DNA of 34,572 bases from positions 1 to 34,572 of the forward strand of contig JAOAUC010000062.1 of NCBI GenBank assembly GCA_030157785.1, written 5' to 3'. Positions within the stretch are counted from its first letter, which is position 1; each line of letters opens with the position of its first letter. This document shows positions 1 to 8,528 of this stretch, piece by piece. The notes under the pieces are model-generated. The model searched no databases, was not told the DNA's origin, and saw only the letters and a list, made by a program, of their open reading frames with translations. The position numbers and the translations under genes were made by a program. Source of the DNA: Zoogloea oleivorans. Its GTDB lineage: Bacteria; Pseudomonadota; Gammaproteobacteria; Burkholderiales; Rhodocyclaceae.

Positions 1-668
1 GCATGGACGCCAAGAGCCGCAACATCGTCACCGTCGAAGACCCGGTCGAATACGACCTGCCCGGCGTCGGCCAGATCCAGGTCAATCCGAAGATCGAGCT
101 CACCTTCGCCAAGGCCCTGCGCGCCATCCTGCGGCAGGATCCGGACGTGATCATGATCGGCGAAATCCGGGACCTCGAAACCGCCCAGATCGCCGTCCAG
201 GCCAGCCTCACCGGCCATCTGGTGCTGGCCACCCTGCACACCAACGACGCCGCCTCGGCGGTCACCCGGCTGGTGGACATGGGCGTCGAACCCTTCCTGC
301 TCGCCTCCACCCTGCGCGGCGTGCTCGCCCAGCGCCTGGTACGCAAACTGTGCCCGGTGTGCCGTACCTCCGAGCCCGCCACCGCGGCCGACCGCGAACT
401 CCTCGGCCCCGACACCCCGGCGCAACTGTGGCACGCCCCCGGCTGCCCCGAATGCACGCGCACCGGCTACGCCGGGCGAACCGGCATCTACGAGCTGATG
501 GTCTCTGACGACGCCCTGCAACGCCTCATCCACACCGCCGCCGACGAAGCCGACCTGCGCGCCCACGCCCGCCAGAAGGGCGCCCACAGCCTGCGCGACG
601 ATGGCTACCGGCTGATGGCCGACGGCATCACCTCGGCCGAAGAACTGCTGCGGGTGACGCGGGATTGA
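1..668 (+). CDS. gspE: Type II secretion system ATPase GspE (C-terminal part, truncated by window edge)
   Basis: Cytoplasmic hexameric ATPase that powers pseudopilus assembly in the type II secretion system. Only about 221 C-terminal residues are visible, and the frame is open to the left edge, so the ATG at base 3 is internal. Counting from that Met, the Asp/Glu-rich box VEDPVEY is at 11-17, the Walker B-type segment [11 protein letters not shown] at 47-57, and the His-box region [14 protein letters not shown] at 70-83. Paired cysteines C117xxC120 and C148xxC151 form the zinc-binding CM domain that distinguishes GspE and PilB from PilT. The Walker A motif must lie upstream of the window. gspF follows after 22 bases, consistent with one operon. 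PilB is the main alternative, but gspF-N downstream settles it as GspE. Confidence 0.95.
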   Translation, partial: MDAKSRNIVTVEDPVEYDLPGVGQIQVNPKIELTFAKALRAILRQDPDVIMIGEIRDLETAQIAVQASLTGHLVLATLHTNDAASAVTRLVDMGVEPFLLASTLRGVLAQRLVRKLCPVCRTSEPATAADRELLGPDTPAQLWHAPGCPECTRTGYAGRTGIYELMVSDDALQRLIHTAADEADLRAHARQKGAHSLRDDGYRLMADGITSAEELLRVTRD

Positions 669-690
669 CCACACCTTGCGCTGACCGCCC

Positions 691-1896
691 ATGACCGCCT
701 TTCGCTACCGCGCCCTCGACAACGCCGGCAAGGAATCCGCCGGCGTCCTCGAAGCCGACACCGGCAAGGCCGCCCGTGGCCTGCTGCGCGAGCGCGGCCT
801 GTTTCCGCTCGAGGTCGCCTCGGTGGCCCAGGGCAGCGCCGGCAGCAAGTCGGTACGGCGCAAGCTGCGCGACGCCGATCTCACCCTCCTGACCCGCCAG
901 TGGGCCACTCTGCTGGCCTCCGGCCTGACCGTCGAGCAAGCCCTCGCGGCCCTCATCGAACAGGCCGAAACCGAAGCCACCCGCCAGCTGCTGGCCGGCG
1001 TGCGCTCCGAGATCCTCGCCGGCTACAGCCTGCGCGCGGCCCTCGACCGCTATCCGCAGGCCTTCTCCACGCTGTACCGGGCCTCGGTGGCGGCAGGCGA
1101 GAAATCCGGCGAACTGGCCAAGGTCATGAACCAGCTGGCCGACTACCTCGACCGCAGCCACGCCCTGCGCACCAAGACCCTGCAGGCCCTGCTCTACCCG
1201 GCCATCGTCGCCAGCGTCGCGCTGATGGTCATCGTCGGCCTGATGACCTACGTGGTACCGCAAGTCATCTCGGTCTTCCAGCAGGGCAAGCAAACACTGC
1301 CCTTCCTCACCCGCACACTGATCGTCGCCAGCGCCCTGCTGCGGGACTGGGGCTGGCTGGCCGCGCTGATCCTCGTCGGCGCCTTCTTCACGGCCCGGGC
1401 GGCGCTGCGCGACATCAGCGTCAAGCGCCGCTGGGACGCCTGGCTACTCGGCCTGCCCTTCCTCGGCCGCCATCTGCGCACCCTCGACGCCACCCGCTTT
1501 GCCAGCACCCTGTCAATCCTCGCCGGCAGCGGCGTGCCCCTGCTGTCGGCCCTCGACGCAGGCCGCCAGGTCATCAGCCGACTCCCTCTGGCCGACGCCG
1601 TTGGCGTTGCCGCCGAGCGCGTCCGCGAAGGCCAGCCCTTGTCCAAGGCGCTCGGCGCCAGCCGCCAGTTTCCGCCGCTGCTGATCCACATGCTGGCCAA
1701 CGGCGAAGCCACCGGGCGCATCGACGAGCTCCTCGACCGGGCCGCCAAACTCCAGCAGGCCGAACTCGAAAACCGCACCGCCACGCTCACCGCGCTGCTC
1801 GAGCCCATCCTGCTCCTCGCCATGGGCGGCTTCGTGCTGCTCATCGTGATGGCCGTGATGCAGCCGATCATCGACATGAACACCCTGATGAAATAA
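691..1896 (+). CDS. gspF: Type II secretion system inner membrane platform protein GspF
   Basis: Polytopic inner-membrane platform protein that couples the GspE ATPase to pseudopilin assembly. The 401-residue length is normal for the family. Two repeated T2SSF cytoplasmic domains are visible: the first at about 65-190, beginning near LTLLTRQWATLLASGLTVEQ, and the second at about 268-390, beginning near ATRFASTLSILAGSGVPLL. Three hydrophobic segments lie near 170-190, 222-240 and 372-394, the usual GspF topology. The N-terminal FRYRALDNAGKESAGVLEA segment is also typical. It sits between gspE and gspG, with a 9-base gap before gspG. Confidence 0.96.
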   Translation: MTAFRYRALDNAGKESAGVLEADTGKAARGLLRERGLFPLEVASVAQGSAGSKSVRRKLRDADLTLLTRQWATLLASGLTVEQALAALIEQAETEATRQLLAGVRSEILAGYSLRAALDRYPQAFSTLYRASVAAGEKSGELAKVMNQLADYLDRSHALRTKTLQALLYPAIVASVALMVIVGLMTYVVPQVISVFQQGKQTLPFLTRTLIVASALLRDWGWLAALILVGAFFTARAALRDISVKRRWDAWLLGLPFLGRHLRTLDATRFASTLSILAGSGVPLLSALDAGRQVISRLPLADAVGVAAERVREGQPLSKALGASRQFPPLLIHMLANGEATGRIDELLDRAAKLQQAELENRTATLTALLEPILLLAMGGFVLLIVMAVMQPIIDMNTLMK

Positions 1897-1905
1897 GGAA
1901 GAACC

Positions 1906-2334
1906 ATGCACAACTCACCTCGCCGCAACCGCGGTTTCACCCTGATCGAAGTGATGGTCGTGATCGTCATCCTCGGCGTGCTCGCCGCCCTGGTGGTGCC
2001 CAAGGTCATGAGCCGCCCGGACGAAGCGCGGGTCGTCGCTGCCAAACAGGACATCTCCGCCGTCATGCAGGCGCTCAAGCTCTACAAGCTCGATAACCGC
2101 CGCTACCCCACCGCCGAGCAGGGCCTGCAGGCCCTCGTCACCAAGCCTACCGCCGCCCCGGTGCCCGACAACTGGAAGTCCTACCTCGACAAGCTGCCCA
2201 TGGACCCGTGGGGCAAGCCCTACCAGTACGTCATCCCCGGCCTCAAGAGTGAAGTGGACGTGATGAGCTTTGGCGCCGATGGCGTTTCCGGCGGCGAAGG
2301 CTTCGACGCCGACGTCGGCTCCTGGAGCCTGTAA
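1906..2334 (+). CDS. gspG: Major pseudopilin GspG
   Basis: Major subunit of the periplasmic pseudopilus. The 142-residue precursor has a short basic leader of ten residues ending in RG, then the prepilin peptidase site G^FTLIE with the conserved Glu at +5, and a hydrophobic helix (VMVVIVILGVLAALVVPKV). The C-terminal part carries DPWGKPYQY and the Asp-rich loop SFGADGVSGGEGFDADVGSW, which is the calcium-binding end of GspG. AAGGAAG lies just upstream of the ATG as a ribosome binding site. Length and motifs match the family closely, and gspF and gspH flank it. Confidence 0.97.
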   Translation: MHNSPRRNRGFTLIEVMVVIVILGVLAALVVPKVMSRPDEARVVAAKQDISAVMQALKLYKLDNRRYPTAEQGLQALVTKPTAAPVPDNWKSYLDKLPMDPWGKPYQYVIPGLKSEVDVMSFGADGVSGGEGFDADVGSWSL

Positions 2335-2349
2335 GACAAAGCTCTGGAC

Positions 2350-2877
2350 ATGCCAGCGTCGATCACGACCGGCGGGCGAATGAATTCGCCCCTACACGCC
2401 CAACGCAACGCCGGCTTCACCCTGATCGAAATCATGGTGGTGCTGGTGATCATGGGCGTGATGGCTACCGGCATCAGCATCGGCCTCGACACCCTGCGCG
2501 GGCGGGATGCCGACCAGGCTCTCAGGCGCCTGCGTCTGGTGCTCGAAGCCACCGCCGACCGGGCCATCGTGCGTGGCCGGCCGATTGCCATCGAACTGCT
2601 GCCCGACGGCTACCGCTTCTCGGCCCTCGACCCCGATGACAACTGGCGGCCCCTCAACGACCCGCCGGTATTCACTGAACGCACACTGCCCGGCGGCCTG
2701 TCGTGGGCCGGCCTGCGCCTCGACGGCCAGGCCGAAGCCACCAGCCCGCGCCTGCAGTTCGGCAGCCAGACGCCCGAATACGAACTGCGCGTCGCCACAC
2801 CTACCGGCGAAGCACGCCTGCGCGGCAAGGCCAACGGCGAGGTCATCCTCGACATGCCGGGCCGCACGCCCTCATGA
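2350..2877 (+). CDS. gspH: Minor pseudopilin GspH
   Basis: Minor pseudopilin, expected in the inner membrane and periplasm at the pseudopilus tip. From the ATG at 2350 the product is 175 residues with a 22-residue leader ending AG^FTLIE. An alternative ATG at 2380 gives a 12-residue leader that is closer to normal prepilin leaders, and neither start has a convincing ribosome binding site. The 2380 start lies inside a REP-like palindrome (2374-2395), so the extra N-terminal residues may be an artefact of an insertion. After the site comes the hydrophobic stretch IMVVLVIMGVMATGISIGL and a divergent globular domain, as usual for GspH. The stop overlaps the gspI start (ATGA). Confidence 0.88.
   Translation: MPASITTGGRMNSPLHAQRNAGFTLIEIMVVLVIMGVMATGISIGLDTLRGRDADQALRRLRLVLEATADRAIVRGRPIAIELLPDGYRFSALDPDDNWRPLNDPPVFTERTLPGGLSWAGLRLDGQAEATSPRLQFGSQTPEYELRVATPTGEARLRGKANGEVILDMPGRTPS
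2374..2395 (-). repeat. REP-like palindrome at the gspG/gspH junction
   Basis: GGGCGAAT (2374-2381) and ATTCGCCC (2384-2391) are perfect complements around a GA centre. On the - strand the element reads GTAG immediately before the palindrome, the tetranucleotide expected next to bacterial REP sequences. The flanks (CCGGCGGGCG on one side, CCCCTACA on the other) resemble those of the element at 8505-8528. It covers the second possible gspH start codon. Confidence 0.6.
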
Positions 2878-3248
2878 CGCGCCGGGCGGGCGGCTTCACG
2901 CTGCTGGAAACCCTCGTCGCCCTGGCCATCCTGGCCATCGCATTGACGGCCGCCTTCCGCGCCATGGGCGTCACGGCCCAGTCGTCCGCCGAATTGCGCG
3001 AACGCCTTCTCGGCGACTGGATCGCCGAAAACCGTCTGGCCGAACTGCGCGCCACCCAGGCCTGGCCGGCCCCGGGCACCAGCGAGGGCAGCGCCGATCA
3101 GGCCGGCCGCAGCTACCGCTGGCGCGAAGAAGTCAAAAGCACCGCCAACCCGCTGTTCCGCCGCGTGGACGTCAGCGTTTACAGCGAAGCCTCGGACCAG
3201 CACGCCATTGCCCGCCTGAGCGGCTACGTGGCGCGCCCGCTGCAATGA
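2874..3248 (+). CDS. gspI: Minor pseudopilin GspI
   Basis: Minor pseudopilin that, in studied systems, forms the tip complex with GspJ and GspK. The ATG at 2874 overlaps the gspH stop as ATGA and gives a 124-residue product, a normal GspI length. The leader MTRRAGG is followed by the cleavage site G^FTLLE and a hydrophobic helix (TLVALAILAIALTAAFRAM). A longer open frame runs upstream, but the overlap and the position of the prepilin motif fix this start. The stop overlaps gspJ by four bases, so translation is probably coupled. Confidence 0.93.
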   Translation: MTRRAGGFTLLETLVALAILAIALTAAFRAMGVTAQSSAELRERLLGDWIAENRLAELRATQAWPAPGTSEGSADQAGRSYRWREEVKSTANPLFRRVDVSVYSEASDQHAIARLSGYVARPLQ

Positions 3249-3850
3249 GGCGCGACTCGTCCCGCCAGCACGGCCTGACCCTCATCGAACTGATGGTCGC
3301 CCTGACCATCTTCGCGATCCTCGGCGTGCTGTCCTACCGGGCACTGGCCGAAATCAGCACCAGCCGCGCCCGCCTCGAAGAGAACTTCATGCGCTGGCGG
3401 GCCATCGGCCGCACCATGCAGCGCATCGACACCGACCTGCTGCAGGCCGTTTCACCCGCCGACCAGCGGGGCCTGCCACCCACCGAAGCGCCGCCCGCCA
3501 CCAGCACCGCTACCCCGGCGATGATCCTCGGACGCGCCGCCAGCGGTGGCGGCCCGGAGTTCCAGTTCCTGCGCCTCGACGACACCCGCGGCGTACGCCG
3601 GGTCGGCTTCCGGCTGGTCGATGGCAGCCTCGAGTGGCTGCGCTGGAGCAGCCGCGACGCCGTCGGCCAGCCCACCGTCGAGCCTCTTCTCGACAAGGTC
3701 CGCGATGTGCGCTGGCGCTTCCTGCAAAAGAACATCCGCCTCGACGCCTGGCCGCCGAGCGACCGCCGCAACGCCCTGCCCGACGCGGTGATCCTAGAGA
3801 TCGACCTGCCCGACACAGGCACCATCACGCGCATGATTTCCCTCCGCTGA
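3245..3850 (+). CDS. gspJ: Minor pseudopilin GspJ
   Basis: Minor pseudopilin of the tip complex. The ATG at 3245 overlaps the gspI stop as ATGA and gives 201 residues, normal for GspJ. The prepilin site is G^LTLIE after a ten-residue leader, with Leu instead of the usual Phe at mature position 1 and Glu kept at +5. The hydrophobic helix (LMVALTIFAILGVLSYRAL) and the following LARISTSR-like segment are typical. The same frame stays open far upstream inside gspH and gspI, which reflects the high GC. The stop shares one base with the gspK ATG. Confidence 0.94.
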   Translation: MRRDSSRQHGLTLIELMVALTIFAILGVLSYRALAEISTSRARLEENFMRWRAIGRTMQRIDTDLLQAVSPADQRGLPPTEAPPATSTATPAMILGRAASGGGPEFQFLRLDDTRGVRRVGFRLVDGSLEWLRWSSRDAVGQPTVEPLLDKVRDVRWRFLQKNIRLDAWPPSDRRNALPDAVILEIDLPDTGTITRMISLR

Positions 3851-4806
3851 TGCAGCGCCTGCGCCCCCTCCTCGCCCACAGAGCCCGCCCCCAGAAAGGC
3901 GCCGCGGTGATCCTCGCCCTGCTCACGGTCACCCTCGTCGCCGGCCTTGCCGCCGCCGCGGTGGGCGATCTGGGCGTGGCCATGGACCAGATCATCGGCC
4001 GCCACGACCAGGCCCAGGCCCGCCAGCTGGCCCGCGGCACGGTGGACTGGGCGCGCAACGTACTGGCCGAGGACGCCCGCACCACGCAGGTCGATCACCT
4101 TGGCGAAGCCTGGGCCGTCAAGGTGCCGCCGACGCCCGTGGAAGAAGGCGAAGTCAGCGGCGAACTGCAGGATCTCTCCGGGCGCATCAACCTCAACAAC
4201 CTGGTTCAGGCAGATATCCTGGAGGTCCAGCAGTTCCAGCGCCTCCTCGGACTCGTCGGCGTCAGCGACTCGGAAGCCCTGACCCTCACCGATGCCCTGC
4301 GCGACTGGCTTGATGCCGACGACGAGCCGCGCCTGCCGGGGGGCGCCGAATCCTCCTGGTACAGCGCCCAGACCCCCGCTCGGCGGCCGGCCAACGGGGC
4401 GCTGGTGGCGGTATCCGAACTGACCCAGGTACGCGGCTTCAGCCCCGACCTGGTCGCCCGCCTGAGCCCCTTCGTGGCCACCCTGCCAGGCGGCACCAGC
4501 AACACCAGGATCAACGTCAACACGGCCCCCGCCGAAGTCCTCGCCGCCGCCGTGGAAGGCCTCAGCCTCGACGCCGCCCGGGTATTGATCGTCCAGCGCA
4601 ACCGGGCCTGGTTCAAGGATGTGGCCGACTTCAGCGCCCGTCTGCCCTCCTCCGTCCAGAACCCCGACACCAACGGTCTGGCGACCACGAGCACCTATTT
4701 CCTGGCCACCGGCCGCGCCCTCTTCGGCGTGTCGATGGTACGCATGGAAGTACTGCTCGACCGCAGCCAGAACTGGCCCACCATCGTTTGGCAGAAATTG
4801 TTATGA
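3850..4806 (+). CDS. gspK: Type II secretion minor pseudopilin GspK
   Basis: Largest minor pseudopilin, thought to cap the pseudopilus. Starting at ATG 3850, which overlaps the gspJ stop as TGATG, the product is 318 residues, a normal length. The N-terminus has a basic leader then QKG^AAVILALLTVTLVAGL. As in other GspK proteins the Glu at +5 is absent. The large insertion typical of GspK (roughly 100-290) includes the SGRINLNNL and RINVNTAPAEVLAA segments, which belong to the family's helix-hairpin-helix-like repeats. The last codons overlap gspL by four bases. Confidence 0.95.
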   Translation: MQRLRPLLAHRARPQKGAAVILALLTVTLVAGLAAAAVGDLGVAMDQIIGRHDQAQARQLARGTVDWARNVLAEDARTTQVDHLGEAWAVKVPPTPVEEGEVSGELQDLSGRINLNNLVQADILEVQQFQRLLGLVGVSDSEALTLTDALRDWLDADDEPRLPGGAESSWYSAQTPARRPANGALVAVSELTQVRGFSPDLVARLSPFVATLPGGTSNTRINVNTAPAEVLAAAVEGLSLDAARVLIVQRNRAWFKDVADFSARLPSSVQNPDTNGLATTSTYFLATGRALFGVSMVRMEVLLDRSQNWPTIVWQKLL

Positions 4807-6020
4807 CCCGCCTCCTCCTCGCCATCGACGAACAATGGCCAAGCCGGCCCGACTGCCCCTGGGTGCTCCTTGGCCCCGACGGCCAACCCCTTTCCGAAGG
4901 CCACTCCGAGCCCCGCCACTGGCCGGCTGCCGCCGAGTGCGAAGTCGTCCTTACCGGCCCCCAGTGCCTGTGGCTCGAAGTCCCGCTACCCCGCGGCGCC
5001 CGCCGCGACCTGCCGCGCCTCTTGGCCTATGCCCTCGAAGACCGGTTGCTGAAAGACCCGGACACCCAGCACCTCACCGTCAGCCACCGCCGCCCGACGG
5101 ACGACGGCGAGCGCGACCTGGCCGGCGTGCTGGTCATCGCCCGCGACCGACTGCGCAACCTGGTCGCCCAGCTGGCCGCCATCGGCCGCCCGCCGCGCCG
5201 CGTGCTGGCCGAAGTGCAGACTGCGCCGGCCAGCGCCAATGGCTGGCTGCTCAGCCTGTCCGCCGGCAGTACCATCCTGCGCAGCGGGCCGAACAGCGGT
5301 ACGGCCATCGACAACGACATCCTCGTCCCGCTGCTGGCCCAGCAGGCCGCCACCTCCCGGGCTGCCAACACGGCCCCGGCCCACATCGAAGTCCGTTGCG
5401 CACCGGGCACGCCGACGCCCGATCTGGCCAACCTGCAAACCGAGACCGGCACGCCCGTGCAGGCCGGCAGCCCCTACCTGTGGTGGCAGGGCGCCGACCG
5501 CAAGGCCGCCAACCTGTTGCAGGGCGAATTCACCGACCGTCAGCAGGGCGGCTCGTGGCTCGGCCACCTGCGCCCGGCCCTGGCCCTGGGCGGTGGCGCC
5601 CTGGCCGTCTGGCTGCTCGTCAATGTCGGCGAAGTGGTGTGGCTCAAGCAGCGCCTCGGCAGCGTCGGCGAGCGCATCGAGCGGGTCTATCGGAGCAGTT
5701 TTCCCAATGCGCCGGTGGTCGCCCCGGCGGCCCAGATGCGCCAGCAACTCAACCTTGAACGCGCCCGCTATGGCCTGCTGCGCGACGACGACGCCCTCGC
5801 CCTGATGGCCCAGGCTGCCGAGGCCCTCGGCACCGACGCAGCCAGTGGCATCGCCGCCCTGCGCTTCGAGGACGGCCGCCTCGACCTGACCCTCAGCGGC
5901 CCAGCCGCCGCCCGCGCCGAAGCGGTCGTCGGCCTGCTGGCCAGCCGCGGCCTGCTCGCCAACCTGCGCCAGGACGGCACCACCACCCACCTTCTCCTGC
6001 GTCAGGAAAACCTCCAATGA
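4803..6020 (+). CDS. gspL: Type II secretion inner membrane protein GspL
   Basis: Bitopic inner-membrane protein that recruits the GspE ATPase and pairs with GspM. ATG 4803 overlaps the gspK stop as ATGA and gives 405 residues. The N-terminal cytoplasmic actin-like domain (about 1-240) starts MTRLLLAIDE and ends with the family motif NLLQGEF at 238-244. One membrane segment follows at about 257-278 and then a periplasmic ferredoxin-like domain. A slightly longer frame from a TTG at 4788 is unlikely because of the overlap pattern. The stop overlaps gspM by four bases. Confidence 0.94.
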   Translation: MTRLLLAIDEQWPSRPDCPWVLLGPDGQPLSEGHSEPRHWPAAAECEVVLTGPQCLWLEVPLPRGARRDLPRLLAYALEDRLLKDPDTQHLTVSHRRPTDDGERDLAGVLVIARDRLRNLVAQLAAIGRPPRRVLAEVQTAPASANGWLLSLSAGSTILRSGPNSGTAIDNDILVPLLAQQAATSRAANTAPAHIEVRCAPGTPTPDLANLQTETGTPVQAGSPYLWWQGADRKAANLLQGEFTDRQQGGSWLGHLRPALALGGGALAVWLLVNVGEVVWLKQRLGSVGERIERVYRSSFPNAPVVAPAAQMRQQLNLERARYGLLRDDDALALMAQAAEALGTDAASGIAALRFEDGRLDLTLSGPAAARAEAVVGLLASRGLLANLRQDGTTTHLLLRQENLQ

Positions 6021-6526
6021 GCGCCCCGCAAACAGCCGGCCAGGCCAGCCCCCTCACCCGCCTGCTGCAATCCTGGCAGGCCATCAGCCCGCGGGAGCGC
6101 AAGCTGCTACTGATGGCCGCAGCCGTTGTCGGCGTCGGCATCGTGCTCAGCACCCTCGACTGGAGCCGCAACGAGCGCATCCGCCTCGGCCGCGCCCTGC
6201 CCCGGGCCGAAGCCCAGCTGGAACGGGTCCAGGAATCCGCCACCGAAATCACCCGCCTGCGCGCCCAGCCGGCGCCCCAGCGCCCGGCTGTCGCAGCCCT
6301 CCTCGACATGGCCCAGACCAGTGCCAGGAGCCGCGGCCTGGGCGTCTCCATCCAGGCCGGTGGCGAAGGCCTGCACGTCAAGGGCCAGGCCAGCTTCGAC
6401 GAGCTCGTCGCCTGGCTCGCCGCCGTTCAGCACGACCAGGGCCTGCGCGTGCTGCGCATGGAGCTTCAGCAGCAGGGCGCCCTGGTCAGTGTCGACGCCC
6501 TCCTCGCCATTCCTGCCGCGCCCTGA
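6017..6526 (+). CDS. gspM: Type II secretion inner membrane protein GspM
   Basis: Small bitopic inner-membrane partner of GspL. The 169 residues contain a short cytoplasmic N-terminus with the family-typical SPRERKLL segment (24-31), a single membrane helix at about 29-47 (LLLMAAAVVGVGIVLSTLDW) and a periplasmic domain. The segment ending near FDELVAWLAAVQ (about 124-135) matches the usual GspM C-terminal fold. The ATG overlaps the gspL stop by four bases, and gspN starts seven bases after the gspM stop. Confidence 0.92.
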   Translation: MSAPQTAGQASPLTRLLQSWQAISPRERKLLLMAAAVVGVGIVLSTLDWSRNERIRLGRALPRAEAQLERVQESATEITRLRAQPAPQRPAVAALLDMAQTSARSRGLGVSIQAGGEGLHVKGQASFDELVAWLAAVQHDQGLRVLRMELQQQGALVSVDALLAIPAAP

Positions 6527-6532
6527 GGGCCC

Positions 6533-7285
6533 ATGATCAAAAAGCTCCTGTTCTTTCTGTGCCTCACCCTCGCGCTCCTTATCGCCAAGGCGCCAGCCAG
6601 CCTGATCGACGGCCTCGTGGCCCACTTCACCGTTGAAGGCCTGCGGCTGCAGCAGGCCGAAGGCAGCCTGTGGCACGGCCGCGGCGTGCTGGCCAGCCGG
6701 GATGCCGGCGGGCGCAGCCTGAGCCCGTGGCTGCCGCTGGCCTGGGATTTCGACGCCGGCGCCCTCCGCCACCTGGCCGTCGCCTGGACCTTCTCCAGCA
6801 GCGGCACCCCGGTCGGTACCGTGGAGGTCGGCCTTCAGGGCCTGACGGTGTCGCAGTTTGCCCTCCATGCCCCGGCCAACACCGCCCTGTCGCCCATTCC
6901 GCACCCGGTGGCGCGGGCCGGCTGGCAGGGTGACCTGACCATCGAAGCGCCCCGCTGGCAGTGCCCGCCCGACGGCAAGTGCAGCGGCGAAGCCCGCCTG
7001 CTGTGGCGCGGTGCGCGCAGTGCCCTGTTTCCGGGGCGCCAGTTCGGCGACTACGACATCCGCCTCACCGCCCAGGCCGGCCACCTCCGCTACACCGTGC
7101 AAACCCTGGCCGGCGAAGTGATCGTCAATGGCCAGGGCGAAGCGCCCTACGGCCAGATGCCGCGCTTCGACGGCACCATCAGCGGCGAGCCAAGCTTCCT
7201 CGGCCGCCTGCCTGCCATTGCTGGCGGGGCCGCGACCCCCACCGGCCGGCCGGGCCAGTTCGAAATTCACTGGCCGCCGCGCTGA
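6533..7285 (+). CDS. gspN: Type II secretion system protein GspN
   Basis: Accessory inner-membrane and periplasmic component present in only some type II systems. The 250-residue product has an N-terminal hydrophobic anchor (LLFFLCLTLALLIAKAPASL, about 4-23), then a beta-rich periplasmic domain. Features expected of GspN are the VEGLRLQQAEGSLWHGRG segment (35-52) and the late RFDGTISG segment. It closes the visible gsp operon. The next gene, tal, is 83 bases downstream, separated by an imperfect stem-loop. Confidence 0.9.
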   Translation: MIKKLLFFLCLTLALLIAKAPASLIDGLVAHFTVEGLRLQQAEGSLWHGRGVLASRDAGGRSLSPWLPLAWDFDAGALRHLAVAWTFSSSGTPVGTVEVGLQGLTVSQFALHAPANTALSPIPHPVARAGWQGDLTIEAPRWQCPPDGKCSGEARLLWRGARSALFPGRQFGDYDIRLTAQAGHLRYTVQTLAGEVIVNGQGEAPYGQMPRFDGTISGEPSFLGRLPAIAGGAATPTGRPGQFEIHWPPR

Positions 7286-7304
7286 AAACCGTCCCTTTCA
7301 TCCC

Positions 7305-7330
7305 TCCGCCGATTCGGCCAGAATGGCGGA
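7305..7330 (+). other. Imperfect stem-loop between gspN and tal
   Basis: TCCGCC-g-ATTC (7305-7315) and GAATGGCGGA (7321-7330) pair into a ten-base-pair stem with one bulged G and a five-base loop. No T-run follows, so it is not a canonical intrinsic terminator. It could reduce read-through from gsp into tal, or be part of the tal leader. Only the pairing is seen directly. Confidence 0.35.
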
Positions 7331-7368
7331 TCCATTCCGAACCCACTGTCACGCCAAAACCCGCCCCC

Positions 7369-8448
7369 ATGAATCCGATCCAAGCCGCCCGTGCCGCCGG
7401 CCAGCAAATCTGGCTCGACAACCTGTCCCGCTCCCTGATCAACGAAGGTCAGCTGGCCCGCCACATCGACAACGGCGTCGCCGGCGTCACCACCAACCCG
7501 GCGATCTTCCACAAGGCCATCGCCGAGGGGCAGGACTACCGCCCGGCCCTCGACGCCATGCGCGCCGAGAACCTGACGGCCGAGCAGCGCTACGAGCGCC
7601 TGGTGATCGAGGACGTACAGCGCGCCTGCGACGTGATCCGCCCGGTGTTCGACGCCAGCCAGGGCGACGCCGGCTACGTGAGTCTGGAAGTGTCGCCGGC
7701 CCTGTCCGACGACGAAGCCGGCACTGTTGCGGCCGCCCGCCGCCTCTCGGCGGCCGTCGCCCGCGACAACCTGCTGGTGAAGATCCCCGCTACGGCGGCC
7801 GGCGTGCGCGCCATCGAAACCCTCACGGGCGAAGGCCTCAGCATCAACGTGACGCTGATGTTCTCCCTCGCCCACGTGGATGCAGTGGCCGGCGCCTACC
7901 AGCGCGGCCTCGAAAAGCTGGCCGCGGCCGGCGGCGACCTGTCGAAAGTGCGCTCGGTAGCCAGCGTCTTCCTGTCCCGCTGGGACACGCTGATCGACAA
8001 GCAGCTCGAAGAGATCGGCACCCAAGAAGCCCTCGACATGCGCGGCATCGCGGGCGTGGCCATTGCCCGCCAGGCCTACCAGCGCTACCTGGAGCGCTTC
8101 CACGGCGCCGGCTTCGCAGCGCTGGCCGAAAAGGGCGCGCGCCCCCAGAGCATGCTGTGGGCGAGTACCGGCGCCAAGAACCCGGCTTACTTCGACCTGA
8201 TGTACGTCGAACCGCTGATCGGGCCGGAAACCGTCAACACCCTGCCGGACGCCACCCTCGCAGCCTTCCTCGACCACGGTGACGTTACGGAGAACCGCAT
8301 CGTCGAGGACGTGGAAGCCGACGCCGCCCACATCGCGGCGCTGGCCCGGCTTGGCCTCGATATGGACGTACTCGGCGAACGCCTGCAGCAGGATGGCCTC
8401 GCCCAGTTCGCCACGGCCTTCGGCAAGCTGCTCGAACTGACCGCCTGA
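7369..8448 (+). CDS. tal: Transaldolase
   Basis: Cytoplasmic pentose-phosphate enzyme that transfers a dihydroxyacetone unit between sedoheptulose 7-phosphate and glyceraldehyde 3-phosphate. The ATG at 7369 gives 359 residues beginning MNPIQAARAAGQQIWLDNLS. This length and the GVAGVTTNPAIFHKAI segment (36-51) fit the longer transaldolase subfamily seen in actinobacteria and many betaproteobacteria. The Schiff-base lysine is K138 in NLLVKIPATAAG, and INVTLMFS follows at 159-166. The frame is open upstream but has no plausible earlier start. The gene stands alone and ends at an intrinsic terminator. Confidence 0.96.
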   Translation: MNPIQAARAAGQQIWLDNLSRSLINEGQLARHIDNGVAGVTTNPAIFHKAIAEGQDYRPALDAMRAENLTAEQRYERLVIEDVQRACDVIRPVFDASQGDAGYVSLEVSPALSDDEAGTVAAARRLSAAVARDNLLVKIPATAAGVRAIETLTGEGLSINVTLMFSLAHVDAVAGAYQRGLEKLAAAGGDLSKVRSVASVFLSRWDTLIDKQLEEIGTQEALDMRGIAGVAIARQAYQRYLERFHGAGFAALAEKGARPQSMLWASTGAKNPAYFDLMYVEPLIGPETVNTLPDATLAAFLDHGDVTENRIVEDVEADAAHIAALARLGLDMDVLGERLQQDGLAQFATAFGKLLELTA

Positions 8449-8462
8449 ACTTGCCGCCGCGC

Positions 8463-8494
8463 AAAATCAAACGGCGCCTCCGGGCGCCGTTTTG
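8463..8494 (+). terminator. Intrinsic terminator after tal, probably bidirectional
   Basis: ACGGCGCC (8471-8478) and GGCGCCGT (8483-8490) form a perfect eight-base-pair stem with loop TCCG. TTTT follows on the + strand, and AAAA lies a few bases before the stem, giving TTTT on the - strand. It sits between the convergent ends of tal and the DUF192 gene. Confidence 0.85.
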
Positions 8495-8504
8495 CATTTC
8501 CGGC

Positions 8505-8528
8505 GGGCGGGACTGAAGTCCGCCCCAC
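8505..8528 (-). repeat. REP-like palindrome downstream of tal
   Basis: GGGCGGGACT (8505-8514) pairs with AGTCCGCCC (8517-8525) around a GA centre, leaving one bulged G. Upstream CCGGCGGGCG and downstream CCCCACAGGC closely match the flanks of the 2374-2395 element, while the stem centre differs. On the - strand it reads GTGG before the palindrome. It lies between the tal terminator and the end of the DUF192 gene. Confidence 0.55.

Noticed and set aside
1..7285. Type IV pilus assembly cluster instead of type II secretion
   Set aside because: The E-F pair and pseudopilins resemble pil genes, but GspG/H/I/J/K order plus GspL, M and N are specific to type II secretion.
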